Source: a bacterium
Lineage (GTDB): Bacteria; Fidelibacterota; Marinisomatia; Marinisomatales; TCS55
NCBI GenBank assembly: GCA_004321715.1
Contig: SGYN01000003.1
Coordinates: 39,645-103,644, forward strand
Direction of reading: 5' to 3'
Length of the DNA: 64,000 nt
Part shown: in pieces, positions 32,310-42,256 of the stretch
Layout: each line of letters starts with the position of its first letter
Position numbering within the stretch: position 1 is the stretch's first letter
Notes under the pieces: generated by a model
Seen by the model: the letters and a program-made list of their open reading frames with translations, nothing else
Told to the model about the DNA's origin: nothing
Database searches by the model: none
Translations under genes and position numbers: made by a program

Positions 32310-35300
32310 TTCTTTGCAATATAGTTGCGTATTTCATTTTTAAATGAATCAATCGTAATAATTCTGGTATTATAATTTTTCATATATTCATCATGATCTT
32401 TAGTCTTGGGGTGTAAATCTTTTTTATCCGGCGGGTAGAATAACATTCCATGAAACGGCAACGGCGTAGCAGTCTGCCCTTCGGCCGTATTCAAATCCCC
32501 ATCTTTTAACCATCCATCATTATAAAATAAAAAATCTCTTGACCAACGATTCGGTGTTTTTAGCAAATTAGATTCAAGAAATTTTAAGGAAATTTCATCT
32601 CCAGCGTTCATGATTACATATTTGTTATCTGATTTTAATAATAAGGATAAAACATCTCCATATTTTGTATAGTTTCCTGTAAGATCTCGCCATTTTTGAT
32701 TAGATGTGGTGTTATAATAATCTGGTATATGTGGACTGCTAAAGTTTTTTCTAGAGGTTCTTGAAAAACCTCTAAAGTGAAGGTTCGCATAGATTGGGCT
32801 CAGCTCTCTGGTGCGTATATTCTTATTGTTTACATCGCTAGATATAAAAATGTTATCCCAATAAATTTGCATATTGGTTTGTATTCGTATTCTATAATCA
32901 TTAGAAAGAAATTTGTCCGTTAGGTTAAAAACCATGGTTTTATTTTTACCTTTTGGGAAACCAATTTTATTAAAAACGTTTTCCCATTCTCCTTCTTGAT
33001 TTACTACTTGTAAATTGGGAAATTTCAAAGTTGTACTGCTAGACTGGGAAATATTCACATTGATACTAGCATCGGTTGGAAACAACCAACCCTTCATAAA
33101 TAAATATATTGAATCAAGGTTACTTAAATTCCCGAAATCCAAAATCATATCGTGTTCTTCAGTTATCCCTTGATAATCAGATGGTGTTATATGGTTTGCG
33201 TATTGTCCATCATCCAATAATAATGCACCACGAAGATCGTTTCCTAAATTATCAATAGCATTATTAGGAAGTATCTTATTGCTCACACTATAAATACGAA
33301 ATGGGGGGTACGGTGGTGGAATAAATGTCTCATTTATATATATATCAACGCTGTCGGGGTGATCTATTACCATTAATTTTATATTATCAAGGTATGGTGT
33401 CTCCCACAACTCAGTCGTAAAGTTAAACTCATAATTACCATTTCTTGATTCCACTATTTCTCCAGGAACTTTTAAATACTCATCGGTTGAGTTTGGGAAA
33501 GCAAATAGTTTTTCTCCAGCCATAATCCCCAATGGCATTCCCAATGCGCTAGGCCATAATACATCAGTAACAAAATCGAACTTTGATCCGTTCCAGGCAA
33601 ATAAATATGGACAAGATCCTTTTAATATTTGTGTTTCAACTATTGTTTGATTCTTCTGGGGGTTTAAATGGTTTTGAGGAACTCCATTGCTCCACAAAAC
33701 CCTAACAACATCTCCTTGGTTTCTCTCTCCTAATCCAAAATGAGTTACTGATTTATTTACAGAACGCATTTGATATAAATCACCTGCTTTCAGTTCTAAT
33801 TTAGATCCTATACCAAAGTAATTATTTTTGCTGCTTCCCGCTCTCAAACCAGCAAGCCTAATCTTTAAATGGTTATTAATATTCCCTCCATCATTTCTTA
33901 AAAGAAAAGAACCATCACTATGATGAACAACGAGATCTAGATCTCCATCACTATCCACATCCATTGTTAATATAAAATCGACTGCTGACTTTATTGGTGG
34001 TAATGAATTTGATACATTGCTAAAGCCTTCTAACCTGTCATTGCGCAATATGAGTAATCCGCTATTATTCATACTACCTTTGGGGGCACCAATAATGATA
34101 AGATCCAAATAGCCATCATTATCCAAATCTGCAAACTCTGCTTGTTTTGCTGAAAAATCTTTTAACTCGGGATTTAAGTTTAGCTGGTTATCAAAAACAA
34201 ATGTACCATTGCCTTTGTTTTTATATAATGAGTGATTGCCATTTAAATCACAAATATAAATATCTAAATACCCATCGTTGTTATAATCTGCAGTTGTTAT
34301 GCTGCTCGGGCTGCCTTTGTGTTTTATACCGGACTTTTTAGTAAGATCCTTAAAATAACCCTGTCTTAAATTATCATAATAAATCACGGAACTGTTTTCA
34401 TTAAGTACTACCATATCTACATCACCATCATCATCAAAATCTCCAAATACTTGATCCAGGGTGTTTTCTTCATTTAATATTATATCAGAAACACTAGAAA
34501 TGTCTGTAAACGTTCCATCTGAATTATTTCTGAATAATTGATTGTTCCCATTTCGTGATACATAAATATCTAAATCTCCTTCAAGGTCAAAATCAAATAA
34601 ACCTAATTTGTTTATAGGGTTATTAATAAATAAATCTGAAGGTTGTGTCATGTCAACAAATTCAGCGAGCCCATTGTTTTTATATAGTTTTACCCCAAAT
34701 GAGCTGCTAATCATAATATCAAGATACCCATCATTATCATAATCATGGCTGATTGCAAAATGATCTTGCCCTGAATGACTTATGCCTGATCGGCCTTCCT
34801 TCTCTTTAAACACTCCGTTTTGATTTATTAATATTATTTGATTGCTTGATTCGTCTTGCTTCTTCATCGAGATAAATAAATCATCATCTCCATCCATATC
34901 ATAATCACCATTAATCAATACTTGAATATTATCTAGACCGTTAAGACCTGATTTATTAGTAATATCTACAAAACTTACACTTCTAAAGGTCTTGTCATTA
35001 TTATCAAAAGTTGGTGGTTGCAAATTAATGAAACCGCTAATTGGTGATCCTGCAATTGGACCAGGGCCCCCTCTAAGCTCTTGTGCCCCAGATTTATAAT
35101 ACGTTGTTGATTTAAGTAGATTGTGGAAAATTAAAGATTGGACCCTTGATTTGCTGCTATCATTATTACGCAATGACCGAATTGATTCATTTAAGTACGT
35201 ATTTGCTTCTTTTGGTATAGCAGGTAAAATCTGTCTAACCCTTTCTAATAAATAAAGGGCTTGCTCTAAGTGGTTATTTTTTATTGATATATCGATAACT

Positions 35301-35833
35301 TTTAAATGCGCAGCAAGATTTGAAGGTAAAACCTGAAGCGCTTGTAATAATAATTCTTCTGCTTTAATTAGATCTTGTATCGCTGAGGGCTTTCTATAAA
35401 ACTCAGACAGTTGATATAGTGATAACACATGATCTGCTGTATTGTCTATTATTAAATGTAGTCTTTCTTGGGCTGCTTTATTTCTGTCTGATAATTCATA
35501 CATTTTTGCAACCATAAATACTATGTCACTATTTCTTTGGCTTAATTCTTCAGCTTCTAATAAATACATTTCTGCTGAGTCGAGCTTATTGGGCAGTTGC
35601 AAATAAGACCAGCCAAGATTTGCGTACCCCGATGCCTCAAAAGGGGCAATATCTATAAATGATTTGAACTGCTGCGCTGCATCTAAATATTGCTCTTCCT
35701 CAATATACGCTAGCCCTTTATTGCGGTATGATAAGAGTTGTTGATATTGGTCTTTATCTAGCTGATGCTTATCTGTACAACCTGAAAAACAAAAAATTAT
35801 AATGAATATAATAGGTGTGATAAGGTTTTTCAT
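32306..35833 (-). CDS. TPR + FG-GAP/VCBS + ASPIC fusion lipoprotein with novel C-terminus
   Basis: A 1175-residue lipoprotein ('FCFSGC', Cys about 19). Residues about 30-240 are TPR-like helical repeats ('LAYIEEEQYLDAAQQFKSFI', 'AAHLKVIDISIKNNHLEQAL'). Residues about 285-640 are FG-GAP/VCBS repeats with calcium loops ('DYDMDGDDD', 'DYDNDGYLD', 'DFDDDGDVD', 'DVDSDGDLD'). An ASPIC/UnbV domain follows at about 655-735 ('THFGLGERNQGDVVRVLWSNG'). The last 430 residues begin 'GSCPYLFAWNGSKFDFVTDV' and contain beta-rich segments such as 'NMQIYWDNIFI'. I recognise this tail as recurring in large ASPIC proteins, but know no function. The TPR and propeller parts are separate genes at 37108/38302 and 39965/42228. 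Transcribed alone from the gap before 36021. Confidence 0.87.
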   Translation of the reverse strand: MKNLITPIIFIIIFCFSGCTDKHQLDKDQYQQLLSYRNKGLAYIEEEQYLDAAQQFKSFIDIAPFEASGYANLGWSYLQLPNKLDSAEMYLLEAEELSQRNSDIVFMVAKMYELSDRNKAAQERLHLIIDNTADHVLSLYQLSEFYRKPSAIQDLIKAEELLLQALQVLPSNLAAHLKVIDISIKNNHLEQALYLLERVRQILPAIPKEANTYLNESIRSLRNNDSSKSRVQSLIFHNLLKSTTYYKSGAQELRGGPGPIAGSPISGFINLQPPTFDNNDKTFRSVSFVDITNKSGLNGLDNIQVLINGDYDMDGDDDLFISMKKQDESSNQIILINQNGVFKEKEGRSGISHSGQDHFAISHDYDNDGYLDIMISSSFGVKLYKNNGLAEFVDMTQPSDLFINNPINKLGLFDFDLEGDLDIYVSRNGNNQLFRNNSDGTFTDISSVSDIILNEENTLDQVFGDFDDDGDVDMVVLNENSSVIYYDNLRQGYFKDLTKKSGIKHKGSPSSITTADYNNDGYLDIYICDLNGNHSLYKNKGNGTFVFDNQLNLNPELKDFSAKQAEFADLDNDGYLDLIIIGAPKGSMNNSGLLILRNDRLEGFSNVSNSLPPIKSAVDFILTMDVDSDGDLDLVVHHSDGSFLLRNDGGNINNHLKIRLAGLRAGSSKNNYFGIGSKLELKAGDLYQMRSVNKSVTHFGLGERNQGDVVRVLWSNGVPQNHLNPQKNQTIVETQILKGSCPYLFAWNGSKFDFVTDVLWPSALGMPLGIMAGEKLFAFPNSTDEYLKVPGEIVESRNGNYEFNFTTELWETPYLDNIKLMVIDHPDSVDIYINETFIPPPYPPFRIYSVSNKILPNNAIDNLGNDLRGALLLDDGQYANHITPSDYQGITEEHDMILDFGNLSNLDSIYLFMKGWLFPTDASINVNISQSSSTTLKFPNLQVVNQEGEWENVFNKIGFPKGKNKTMVFNLTDKFLSNDYRIRIQTNMQIYWDNIFISSDVNNKNIRTRELSPIYANLHFRGFSRTSRKNFSSPHIPDYYNTTSNQKWRDLTGNYTKYGDVLSLLLKSDNKYVIMNAGDEISLKFLESNLLKTPNRWSRDFLFYNDGWLKDGDLNTAEGQTATPLPFHGMLFYPPDKKDLHPKTKDHDEYMKNYNTRIITIDSFKNEIRNYIAKN

Positions 35834-36020
35834 TGCTTATGAATTAATTAATAATATTGTTAATCAATAATAATATAAATATTAGGTATATATATATCCT
35901 ATTGCGAATTGTGTAAATATTATTGAGCATCCTGTAATTTCAGTATAGATTTGTATATAATTCAAATTAGATGAATTAAAAATATGAAAAAACTTTACTA
36001 TAATGAATAAAGGAGACGTT

Positions 36021-36971
36021 ATGGAAACCAGACGTGAATTTCTTAAAAAATCAGTAGCTATTGCTAGTGGTGTAAGTGTAATAGGGTTGGGTGCTTCTTC
36101 TCTTTCATCTTGTACGGCGAGTAATGCGCCATTATTTAAAATTTCATTAGCAGAGTGGTCACTAAACAAAGGTATTCGTTCTGGTGAAATTCCCCATATA
36201 GATTTTGCAAAAATTGCTAAAAGAAATTTTGGGATAGACGCTGTAGAGTATGTTAATCAATTGTTTGCAGATAAAAGCGGTGGTACTGGTGAATATATAA
36301 AAGAAATGAAAAATATTGCTGACTCGGAAGGGGTAAAAAGTTTATTAATAATGTGCGATGGAGAAGGTTATTTAGGTGATCCTAATAGTTCAGAAAGAAC
36401 CAAGGCAGTTGAAAACCATTATAGATGGGTTGAGGCGGCAAAATACCTTGGTTGTCATTCTATTAGAGTTAATGCTCAAAGTAAAGGTGAATACGATGAG
36501 CAGATGAATCTTGCGGCTGATGGATTGAGCCGACTTACAGAATATGGCGCTAAAAATAATATTAATATTATTGTTGAAAACCATGGTGGTCTTTCTAGCA
36601 ATGGTAAGTGGCTTTCCGGAGTAATGGATATGGTTAATCATCCACATTGTGGTACACTTCCCGATTTTGGAAACTTTTACTTAGGGACATGGGATGATAA
36701 AGGCAAAGAGTGGTACGATAGATATGTTGGTGTACAAGAACTAATGCCATACGCTAAAGCAGTTAGTGCAAAAAGTCATGAGTTTGATGATAGTGGAAAT
36801 GAAAAAGATACGGACTATTATAAAATGATGAAGATTGTACTTGACGCTGGTTACCGTGGTTATGTGGGAATCGAATATGAAGGTCCTGAATTAAGTGAAA
36901 TGGATGGCATAACCACTACAAAAAAATTATTGGAAAAGGTTCGATCAGAACTAACTGGGGATTATAGCTAA
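36021..36971 (+). CDS. Secreted TIM-barrel sugar-phosphate isomerase/epimerase-like protein
   Basis: The start is ATG 36021, 6 bases after AAAGGAG; the track's 36003 ATG lacks a site. The 316-residue protein begins '[17 protein letters not shown]', a Tat-like signal, followed by 'LSSCTAS', a possible lipobox. The rest is an AP-endonuclease-2 TIM barrel. Probable metal ligands are Glu in 'IIVENHGG', Asp in '[10 protein letters not shown]', His in 'AKSHEFD' and Glu in '[10 protein letters not shown]'. Relatives include inosose dehydratase, xylose isomerase and many exported 'sugar phosphate isomerase' proteins of unknown substrate common in Planctomycetes and Bacteroidetes. The gene stands alone. 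Confidence 0.82.
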   Translation: METRREFLKKSVAIASGVSVIGLGASSLSSCTASNAPLFKISLAEWSLNKGIRSGEIPHIDFAKIAKRNFGIDAVEYVNQLFADKSGGTGEYIKEMKNIADSEGVKSLLIMCDGEGYLGDPNSSERTKAVENHYRWVEAAKYLGCHSIRVNAQSKGEYDEQMNLAADGLSRLTEYGAKNNINIIVENHGGLSSNGKWLSGVMDMVNHPHCGTLPDFGNFYLGTWDDKGKEWYDRYVGVQELMPYAKAVSAKSHEFDDSGNEKDTDYYKMMKIVLDAGYRGYVGIEYEGPELSEMDGITTTKKLLEKVRSELTGDYS

Positions 36972-37107
36972 CGCTCCGGCTATAATTTTAAATACCAGTT
37001 TTCTTAAAAACCCATTAGGTTGAACTTTGATAAATCATCTATTGGTGCCTAGGTCTCATAAACCATTATTCTTCAAAATAATTATAAAAAAAACTTAAGT
37101 TGACAAA

Positions 37108-38301
37108 ATGATCCTGAGGAAATCTTTTTTTAACACATCTTTATTAACAATTATGATATTTGCTTCATGCGAAAGCAATAATATGTCAGATCCAGAAATC
37201 GCAAGATTGATTTTTCAGGCTGAAAGCGCATTTAGAAGTGGATACTATAATGCAGCGCTTTCCATAGCTGATAGTGTTATATCTCGAAAGCCAGATACGC
37301 CTGATATACATTTTCTTAGAGGAAGGGTTTTAACCAAGCTATCAAGACTCGTTGATGCCGAAAAGGCTTATCATGTGGTGCTTTCATTAGATAATAAATA
37401 CCAAGGCGCCTGGTTCAATGTGGGGACAAACTATTTGAGGCAGAATAAAATACCTCAAGCTATATATAGCTATTTTAATGAAATGGAAAAACACCCTTCT
37501 GCTCAATCGATGGTTCAAATAGGAAAGGGTTATTCTGATTTAGGAAAACCCGATAGCGCGTTAATTGCCTTTGAAAAAGCAATCCGTATTAACAAAGATT
37601 TTGCACCTGCATATATGAGACTAAGCCACCTTAAAAAAGATGCTGGGGAAATTAATGAAGCTATAGCATATGCAAAAAAAGGCATGCAAATAGATCCTGA
37701 TAATATTGATTATAAATATTTTATGGGTTCTCTTCTATTGTTAAACGGTGAACCAAAATTATCCATACCATTTTTTAATGAAGTTGTTGATGATAAACCT
37801 TGGCATTATTGGGCTCATCATAATTTGGGTCAAGCTTTATTTCGCGTAGGCAAGAAAACAAAAAGTGAATATTATATTTCAAGAGCCAAGGATCTCCAAA
37901 AAGGTATACAAGAAATAGAAAACTGGCGCAATCTTGCCAACATGAACCCAGATCAATTCATGCTATGGATTAACCTAGGAAATTCATTAAATGCTATGGG
38001 AAGAATAAATGAAGCTAGAGATGCTTTTTTAGTGGGACTATCAATAAAACCAATGAATATAGCTGTACAAAATAATATAGCTAATTTAAGCCTGGTGTTA
38101 GGAGATACTGTAGATGCTGTTATTCGATATCAAACTATTCTATCTCTAGACTCTACCATAATAGACGTTTGGCAAAATCTAGGTGTTGTGTATGCAAGCT
38201 CGGGTAGAATCAATGAAGCGCGGAATTCATGGAGAAGAGCCCTTAAGTATGAACCTAACAACAATACAATTATTGAATATTTAAAAACTGTAAATGAATA
38301 A
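37108..38301 (+). CDS. TPR lipoprotein, partner of CRTAC1-like protein
   Basis: A 397-residue lipoprotein ('MIFASCESN', Cys about 21) made almost entirely of tetratricopeptide repeats, about nine copies: 'DIHFLRGRVLTKLSRLVDAE', 'APAYMRLSHLKKDAGEINEA', 'MLWINLGNSLNAMGRINEAR', 'DVWQNLGVVYASSGRINEAR'. The conserved W-x-N-L-G pattern is typical. TPR arrays bind other proteins; here the likely partner is the CRTAC1-like product of the next gene, whose ATG follows the stop directly. Paralogue of the gene at 39965 and of the N-terminal part of the 1175-residue protein. First gene of a seven-gene plus-strand run to 45853. Confidence 0.87.
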   Translation: MILRKSFFNTSLLTIMIFASCESNNMSDPEIARLIFQAESAFRSGYYNAALSIADSVISRKPDTPDIHFLRGRVLTKLSRLVDAEKAYHVVLSLDNKYQGAWFNVGTNYLRQNKIPQAIYSYFNEMEKHPSAQSMVQIGKGYSDLGKPDSALIAFEKAIRINKDFAPAYMRLSHLKKDAGEINEAIAYAKKGMQIDPDNIDYKYFMGSLLLLNGEPKLSIPFFNEVVDDKPWHYWAHHNLGQALFRVGKKTKSEYYISRAKDLQKGIQEIENWRNLANMNPDQFMLWINLGNSLNAMGRINEARDAFLVGLSIKPMNIAVQNNIANLSLVLGDTVDAVIRYQTILSLDSTIIDVWQNLGVVYASSGRINEARNSWRRALKYEPNNNTIIEYLKTVNE

Positions 38302-39975
38302 ATGTTCAACCCCTTTATTATAAAACTATTTATCATAATTACATTATTATTATCATGTGAACATTCCTTAACAGATTCTAGCAAAAAATCTCTTCTTAGT
38401 TTTACAGATGTTACCAAAAAAGCTGGACTAGCTAATTTTAAACATGTTTCCGGATCAATTGGGAATAAATGGTTTCCAGAATCAATGGGGTCTGGATGCG
38501 GGTTTATTGATTATAATTCTGATGGGTGGGTTGATATTCTTCTTGTGGGTGGTGGAAGTTGGGAAAACGAAGCAGACCCACCTTCACCTTCATTGTTTTT
38601 GTATAAAAATAACAAGGACGGAACATTTAAAGATGTGACGGATGAAAGTGGGCTGGGAGAAATATATACGTATGGTTTTGGGGTTTGTGTTGCAGATTAT
38701 GACAATGATGATGATCATGATTTTTTCTTTACAACAATATGGAATAACTATTTATTTAGAAATGATAGCGGGGTTTTTGTTAATGTGAGTAATAGCAGTG
38801 GGCTCGGAAATGATTCTCTGTGGAGTACTACATCAATTTTTTTTGATGCAAATAAAGATGGTTTTGTTGACTTGTTTGTGGGAAGCTATGTTGATTGGAG
38901 CCCCGCGAATGATATTTGGTGTACTTTAGATGGAAGTACAAAAAACTACTGTACTCCGGAACTATATAATGGCGTTGCTAGTCAGTTTTATCAAAACAAT
39001 GGAGACGGAACTTTTAGCAATACAACTGAAGCTGCTGGTTTCCTTCCCTCGCCTGGTAAAATGTTAGGAGCCGCGGAGTTAGATTTTAATAATGACGGTT
39101 GGCCAGATTTAGCTGTCGCTAGCGATACACAAAGAGATCTTTTATACCAAAATAATGGAGATGGAACTTTTAATGAAATTGGGGCAATAAGCGGGGTTGC
39201 TTATGATGAAAATGGTAGAGCAAGAGCTGGAATGGGAATCGATGTTGGTGTAATTGATAAATCCGGAAAAGAAACAATTTTTGTAGGAAACTTTTCCAAA
39301 GAAATGATAAGTGTGTTTAGGCATTCCAGCGGACAGTTTTTTGAAGACATATCTGCTATATCAAAGGTTGGGCGCCCAAGCCTCATGACCTTAACGTTTG
39401 GATTGTTTCTTTTAGATATTGATCTTGATGGTGATTTAGACTTGTATACTGCAAATGGCCATGTTCAAATAGGAATTGAAGAAACGCAAGATGGTATTTT
39501 TTATCGAGAACCTAGCCATTTGTTTCTTAATGATGGGAACGGTATTTTTAATGATATTGTTCCTTTAATAGGCGGACCTCTTTCTAAACCGATAGTTGGA
39601 AGAGGGGCTGCATATGCTGATTACGATAATAATGGAACGTTAGATATTTTAGTGACTGAAAATAATGGCCCAGCTTATCTTATAAGAAATAATAATCTGA
39701 ACAATTATTTGAGAGTTAAAATTAAATCAATAAATAGCAATCGAGACGGTATAGGTACAAAACTAATTGCAACAACTAAAGATAATAGGATGATTAGAAG
39801 GGTCAAAACAGGATCAAGCTTTATGTCACACTCTGAAGCTACTATAACGTTTGGTCTTGGAAAACATCAAATGGTTGATAGCTTATATGTATATTGGCCA
39901 AATAATAAAATAGACATATTTCTTGATATTCAATCTTCACAAGAAATACTATTAATTGAGAATAATGCAAATTAA
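38302..39975 (+). CDS. CRTAC1-like FG-GAP/VCBS + ASPIC/UnbV lipoprotein
   Basis: A 557-residue lipoprotein ('ITLLLSCEHS', Cys about 18). It matches the 30394 protein almost block for block ('NKWFPESMGSG', 'DIWCTLDGSTKNYCTPELY', 'GFLPSPGKMLGAAELD', 'ARAGMGIDVGV'), so the two are recent paralogues. Calcium loops include 'DYNSDGWVD', 'DANKDGFVD', 'DFNNDGWPD' and 'DIDLDGDLD'. The ASPIC/UnbV end is 'SHSEATITFGLGKHQMVDSL'. No base separates it from the TPR gene before it, and the next TPR gene begins 11 bases inside its end, so the three are translationally linked. Function unknown; probably an extracytoplasmic binding or scaffold protein. Confidence 0.88.
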   Translation: MFNPFIIKLFIIITLLLSCEHSLTDSSKKSLLSFTDVTKKAGLANFKHVSGSIGNKWFPESMGSGCGFIDYNSDGWVDILLVGGGSWENEADPPSPSLFLYKNNKDGTFKDVTDESGLGEIYTYGFGVCVADYDNDDDHDFFFTTIWNNYLFRNDSGVFVNVSNSSGLGNDSLWSTTSIFFDANKDGFVDLFVGSYVDWSPANDIWCTLDGSTKNYCTPELYNGVASQFYQNNGDGTFSNTTEAAGFLPSPGKMLGAAELDFNNDGWPDLAVASDTQRDLLYQNNGDGTFNEIGAISGVAYDENGRARAGMGIDVGVIDKSGKETIFVGNFSKEMISVFRHSSGQFFEDISAISKVGRPSLMTLTFGLFLLDIDLDGDLDLYTANGHVQIGIEETQDGIFYREPSHLFLNDGNGIFNDIVPLIGGPLSKPIVGRGAAYADYDNNGTLDILVTENNGPAYLIRNNNLNNYLRVKIKSINSNRDGIGTKLIATTKDNRMIRRVKTGSSFMSHSEATITFGLGKHQMVDSLYVYWPNNKIDIFLDIQSSQEILLIENNAN

Positions 39976-41179
39976 TTATTCAATTAAAACCCTTCTGGCT
40001 TTATTGCTTATATGCTCTTGCTCAAAAGAAGAAAACAAGATTTCTTATAACATTAAAAAAAGAAATCCTATGGTGAATTATTTTTTGATGCAGGGCAATC
40101 TGTTTTTAAAAAAACATGATTTTAAAAAAGCTTTGGCTCTAGCTGACAGCGCGGAATCATATGACTTAAATAAAGATGATGTATATTTTTTTAAAGGAAG
40201 GGTTTTTTCAGAACTTGGAAGGTTTGCAAAAGCTGATAAAGCTTATAATAATACAATAAAAATAAATCCCAATTATATTGGCGCTTGGAACAATTTAGGC
40301 AACAATGCTTTTAGGCAACAAAATTTTAGTCAAGCGGTTAAATACTATAAAAAAGAATTAAATCAAAATAAAACAAGCATCCCGTTCAGGGCATTAGGTA
40401 GGGCATATGTAGAGCTAGGAAAAACCGATAGTGCGAGAATTTGTTTTCAACACGCAGTAGAGCTCGATAATAATTATGCATCTGCCTATTTAAACCTTGG
40501 GCAACTTGAACAAGATGAAGGAAATTTAAATAAGGCACTTCAACTGGTAAGTAGAGCATATGCATTGGAACCAGGCAATGTAGAATATCAGTATGTCTAT
40601 AGCACTATTCTTGTACAAATGGATCGGGGCAAAGAAGCGATATACAGTCTTCGAGAAATAATAAAAAAATGGCCTTGGCATCATGGCGCACATTATAATC
40701 TTGGAAGAGCCCTAATTCAATCAGGGCAAAAAAAAGATGGTCAAGAATATTTAGATAAATCTGAAATCGTACGTGCGGCACAAGCAAAAATAGATCACTT
40801 GGAAAACACCATACGGGCCCTTCCTGATGATCCTTATTCCTATGCTGCCCTAGCATTTGCGCTTAGAAAAGTGGGGCGGTTTAATGATGCAATGCATTCA
40901 TATAAAGTTGCATTGTTTCTTGATCCAAATAATTATGATATATGGAATAATGTAGCAAATCTATATTTATTACAAAAGGATACTACAAAAGCATTAAACA
41001 CTTATAATTACATTGTTGAAAAAAGCCCAGAGTTAATTGATACATGGTTAAACATGGGCGTTGTATACGCATTATCCAATCAAAAAGATAATGCAATATA
41101 TGCTTGGGAGCGCGTTCTGGGGTATCAGCCAAATAATCTTTCCGCAATTAAGTATTTAAATAAAATTAAAAATAATTAA
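39965..41179 (+). CDS. TPR lipoprotein, second copy
   Basis: A 404-residue TPR lipoprotein from ATG 39965; the track's TTG 39956 is less likely. The signal ends 'LLLICSCSKEE'. Repeats: 'DDVYFFKGRVFSELGRFAKAD', 'IGAWNNLGNNAFRQQNFSQA', 'ASAYLNLGQLEQDEGNLNKA', 'DTWLNMGVVYALSNQKDNA'. The repeat order and the central 'WPWHHGAHYNLGRAL' closely follow the 37108 protein ('KPWHYWAHHNLGQAL'), so it is a diverged duplicate. It overlaps the preceding CRTAC1-like gene by 11 bases. The next propeller gene is 42228, with a metallophosphatase-like gene in between. Confidence 0.87.
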   Translation: MQINYSIKTLLALLLICSCSKEENKISYNIKKRNPMVNYFLMQGNLFLKKHDFKKALALADSAESYDLNKDDVYFFKGRVFSELGRFAKADKAYNNTIKINPNYIGAWNNLGNNAFRQQNFSQAVKYYKKELNQNKTSIPFRALGRAYVELGKTDSARICFQHAVELDNNYASAYLNLGQLEQDEGNLNKALQLVSRAYALEPGNVEYQYVYSTILVQMDRGKEAIYSLREIIKKWPWHHGAHYNLGRALIQSGQKKDGQEYLDKSEIVRAAQAKIDHLENTIRALPDDPYSYAALAFALRKVGRFNDAMHSYKVALFLDPNNYDIWNNVANLYLLQKDTTKALNTYNYIVEKSPELIDTWLNMGVVYALSNQKDNAIYAWERVLGYQPNNLSAIKYLNKIKNN

Positions 41180-41203
41180 AAAATTTTATTCTGATTTATG
41201 CAT

Positions 41204-42256
41204 ATGAAAACAATCTATTTGTTTGCAATCACAGTAATTATATCTTTTTCTTGTGATAGAAATAGTGTCATACAAGGAAATTTTTCATTTCTTGTAACTG
41301 GAAATGTGCAAGGTGAGTTATATCCTAAAAAAATGCGTAGAGGGAGCTTGGGCGGAATAGCCAGGCGGTCTACTTTTATAAATGAAGAAAAAAAGAATAT
41401 GAATCCAATAATTCTTGATGCTGGAAATTTATTTGCTGGAGACTCTAGTGGTGTGGCGCTAGTTAAAAGTTATAATGCAATGGGTTATGATGCTCTCAAC
41501 GTTGGAGTAGAAGATTTATCTATTAAGAACGACTTAAAGAAAATGAAAAGACTTGCCAATTTTCCGTTTATCTCTGCAAACATAATAGATAAAAAATCTG
41601 GAAAACTCGCATTTAAACCATATGTAATCATTGAAAGAAACGGGTTTAAGGTTGGAATAGTTGGTTTGTCTAATAATAGAAATATTAATTCAGATTATAC
41701 AATTAATGATCCTGTTGTGATTGGTAAAAAGATATTAAAAACATTAGCAAGAAAAACCAGATATCAAGTTGTAATGTTTAACGGCGCGTATGATCAAAGC
41801 ATACAATTGCAAAAAGAACTATTAGAAGCTGATTTTATATTTGTTAGCGGACATAAAGAGATACCAAGAAAAACAAGTGTTTATGATGGTGGGGCTTTTA
41901 TATACAGTGTGGGTGAATATGGACAATCAATTGTATCAACTAAAATTAGCATCGCTCATGTTGATTCCTCATTAAAAGATATAAGCATGTTGCTTGAGCG
42001 TGAAAAATTTATTGATGAGACCTTAGATCTTCTTCATGGTGGGTCTTCTGTAAGTGTAGAAAAAATGTATTCAGGCAATTACGATATGACGCAGCGAATT
42101 AAACAAATTAAACTTGAACTACAATCAGCTAGAGATGAGCTGGAAAAAACCGTTAACTCGGTTGAGTTTGATTTTATTCCTTTATCAGATTTTATAAAAG
42201 ATGATGAAAAAATTAATTCAATTATAAATGAGGAAAATGTTGAGCTTAACAAGTAA
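41204..42256 (+). CDS. 5'-nucleotidase-like metallophosphatase, probably inactive
   Basis: About 350 residues; lipoprotein signal ends 'VIISFSCDRN'. I prefer the second ATG (41204) over 41198, though neither has a clear ribosome site. The fold is that of the UshA/5'-nucleotidase N-terminal domain: 'VTGNVQGELYP', 'GSLGGIARRSTFI', 'NPIILDAGNLFAGD', 'YNAMGYDALNVGVEDL'. The usual metal ligands D-x-H, DAG-D and GN-H-E-FD appear as N-x-Q, DAG-N and V-x-D/E, so the dinuclear site seems lost. It may be a binding or structural protein. The C-terminal 60 residues form a probable coiled coil ('IKQIKLELQSARDELEKTV'). It overlaps the next gene by 29 bases. Confidence 0.75.
   Translation: MKTIYLFAITVIISFSCDRNSVIQGNFSFLVTGNVQGELYPKKMRRGSLGGIARRSTFINEEKKNMNPIILDAGNLFAGDSSGVALVKSYNAMGYDALNVGVEDLSIKNDLKKMKRLANFPFISANIIDKKSGKLAFKPYVIIERNGFKVGIVGLSNNRNINSDYTINDPVVIGKKILKTLARKTRYQVVMFNGAYDQSIQLQKELLEADFIFVSGHKEIPRKTSVYDGGAFIYSVGEYGQSIVSTKISIAHVDSSLKDISMLLEREKFIDETLDLLHGGSSVSVEKMYSGNYDMTQRIKQIKLELQSARDELEKTVNSVEFDFIPLSDFIKDDEKINSIINEENVELNK

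Noticed and set aside
35999-36004. TATAAT as the -10 box for the 36021 gene
   Set aside because: It lies so close to the ribosome site and ATG that the transcript would begin within the Shine-Dalgarno, and no -35 is visible.
36972-37107. Possible small gene or RNA in the gap before the TPR gene
   Set aside because: Only short open frames and a tiny CCTAGG palindrome are present; nothing supports a feature.
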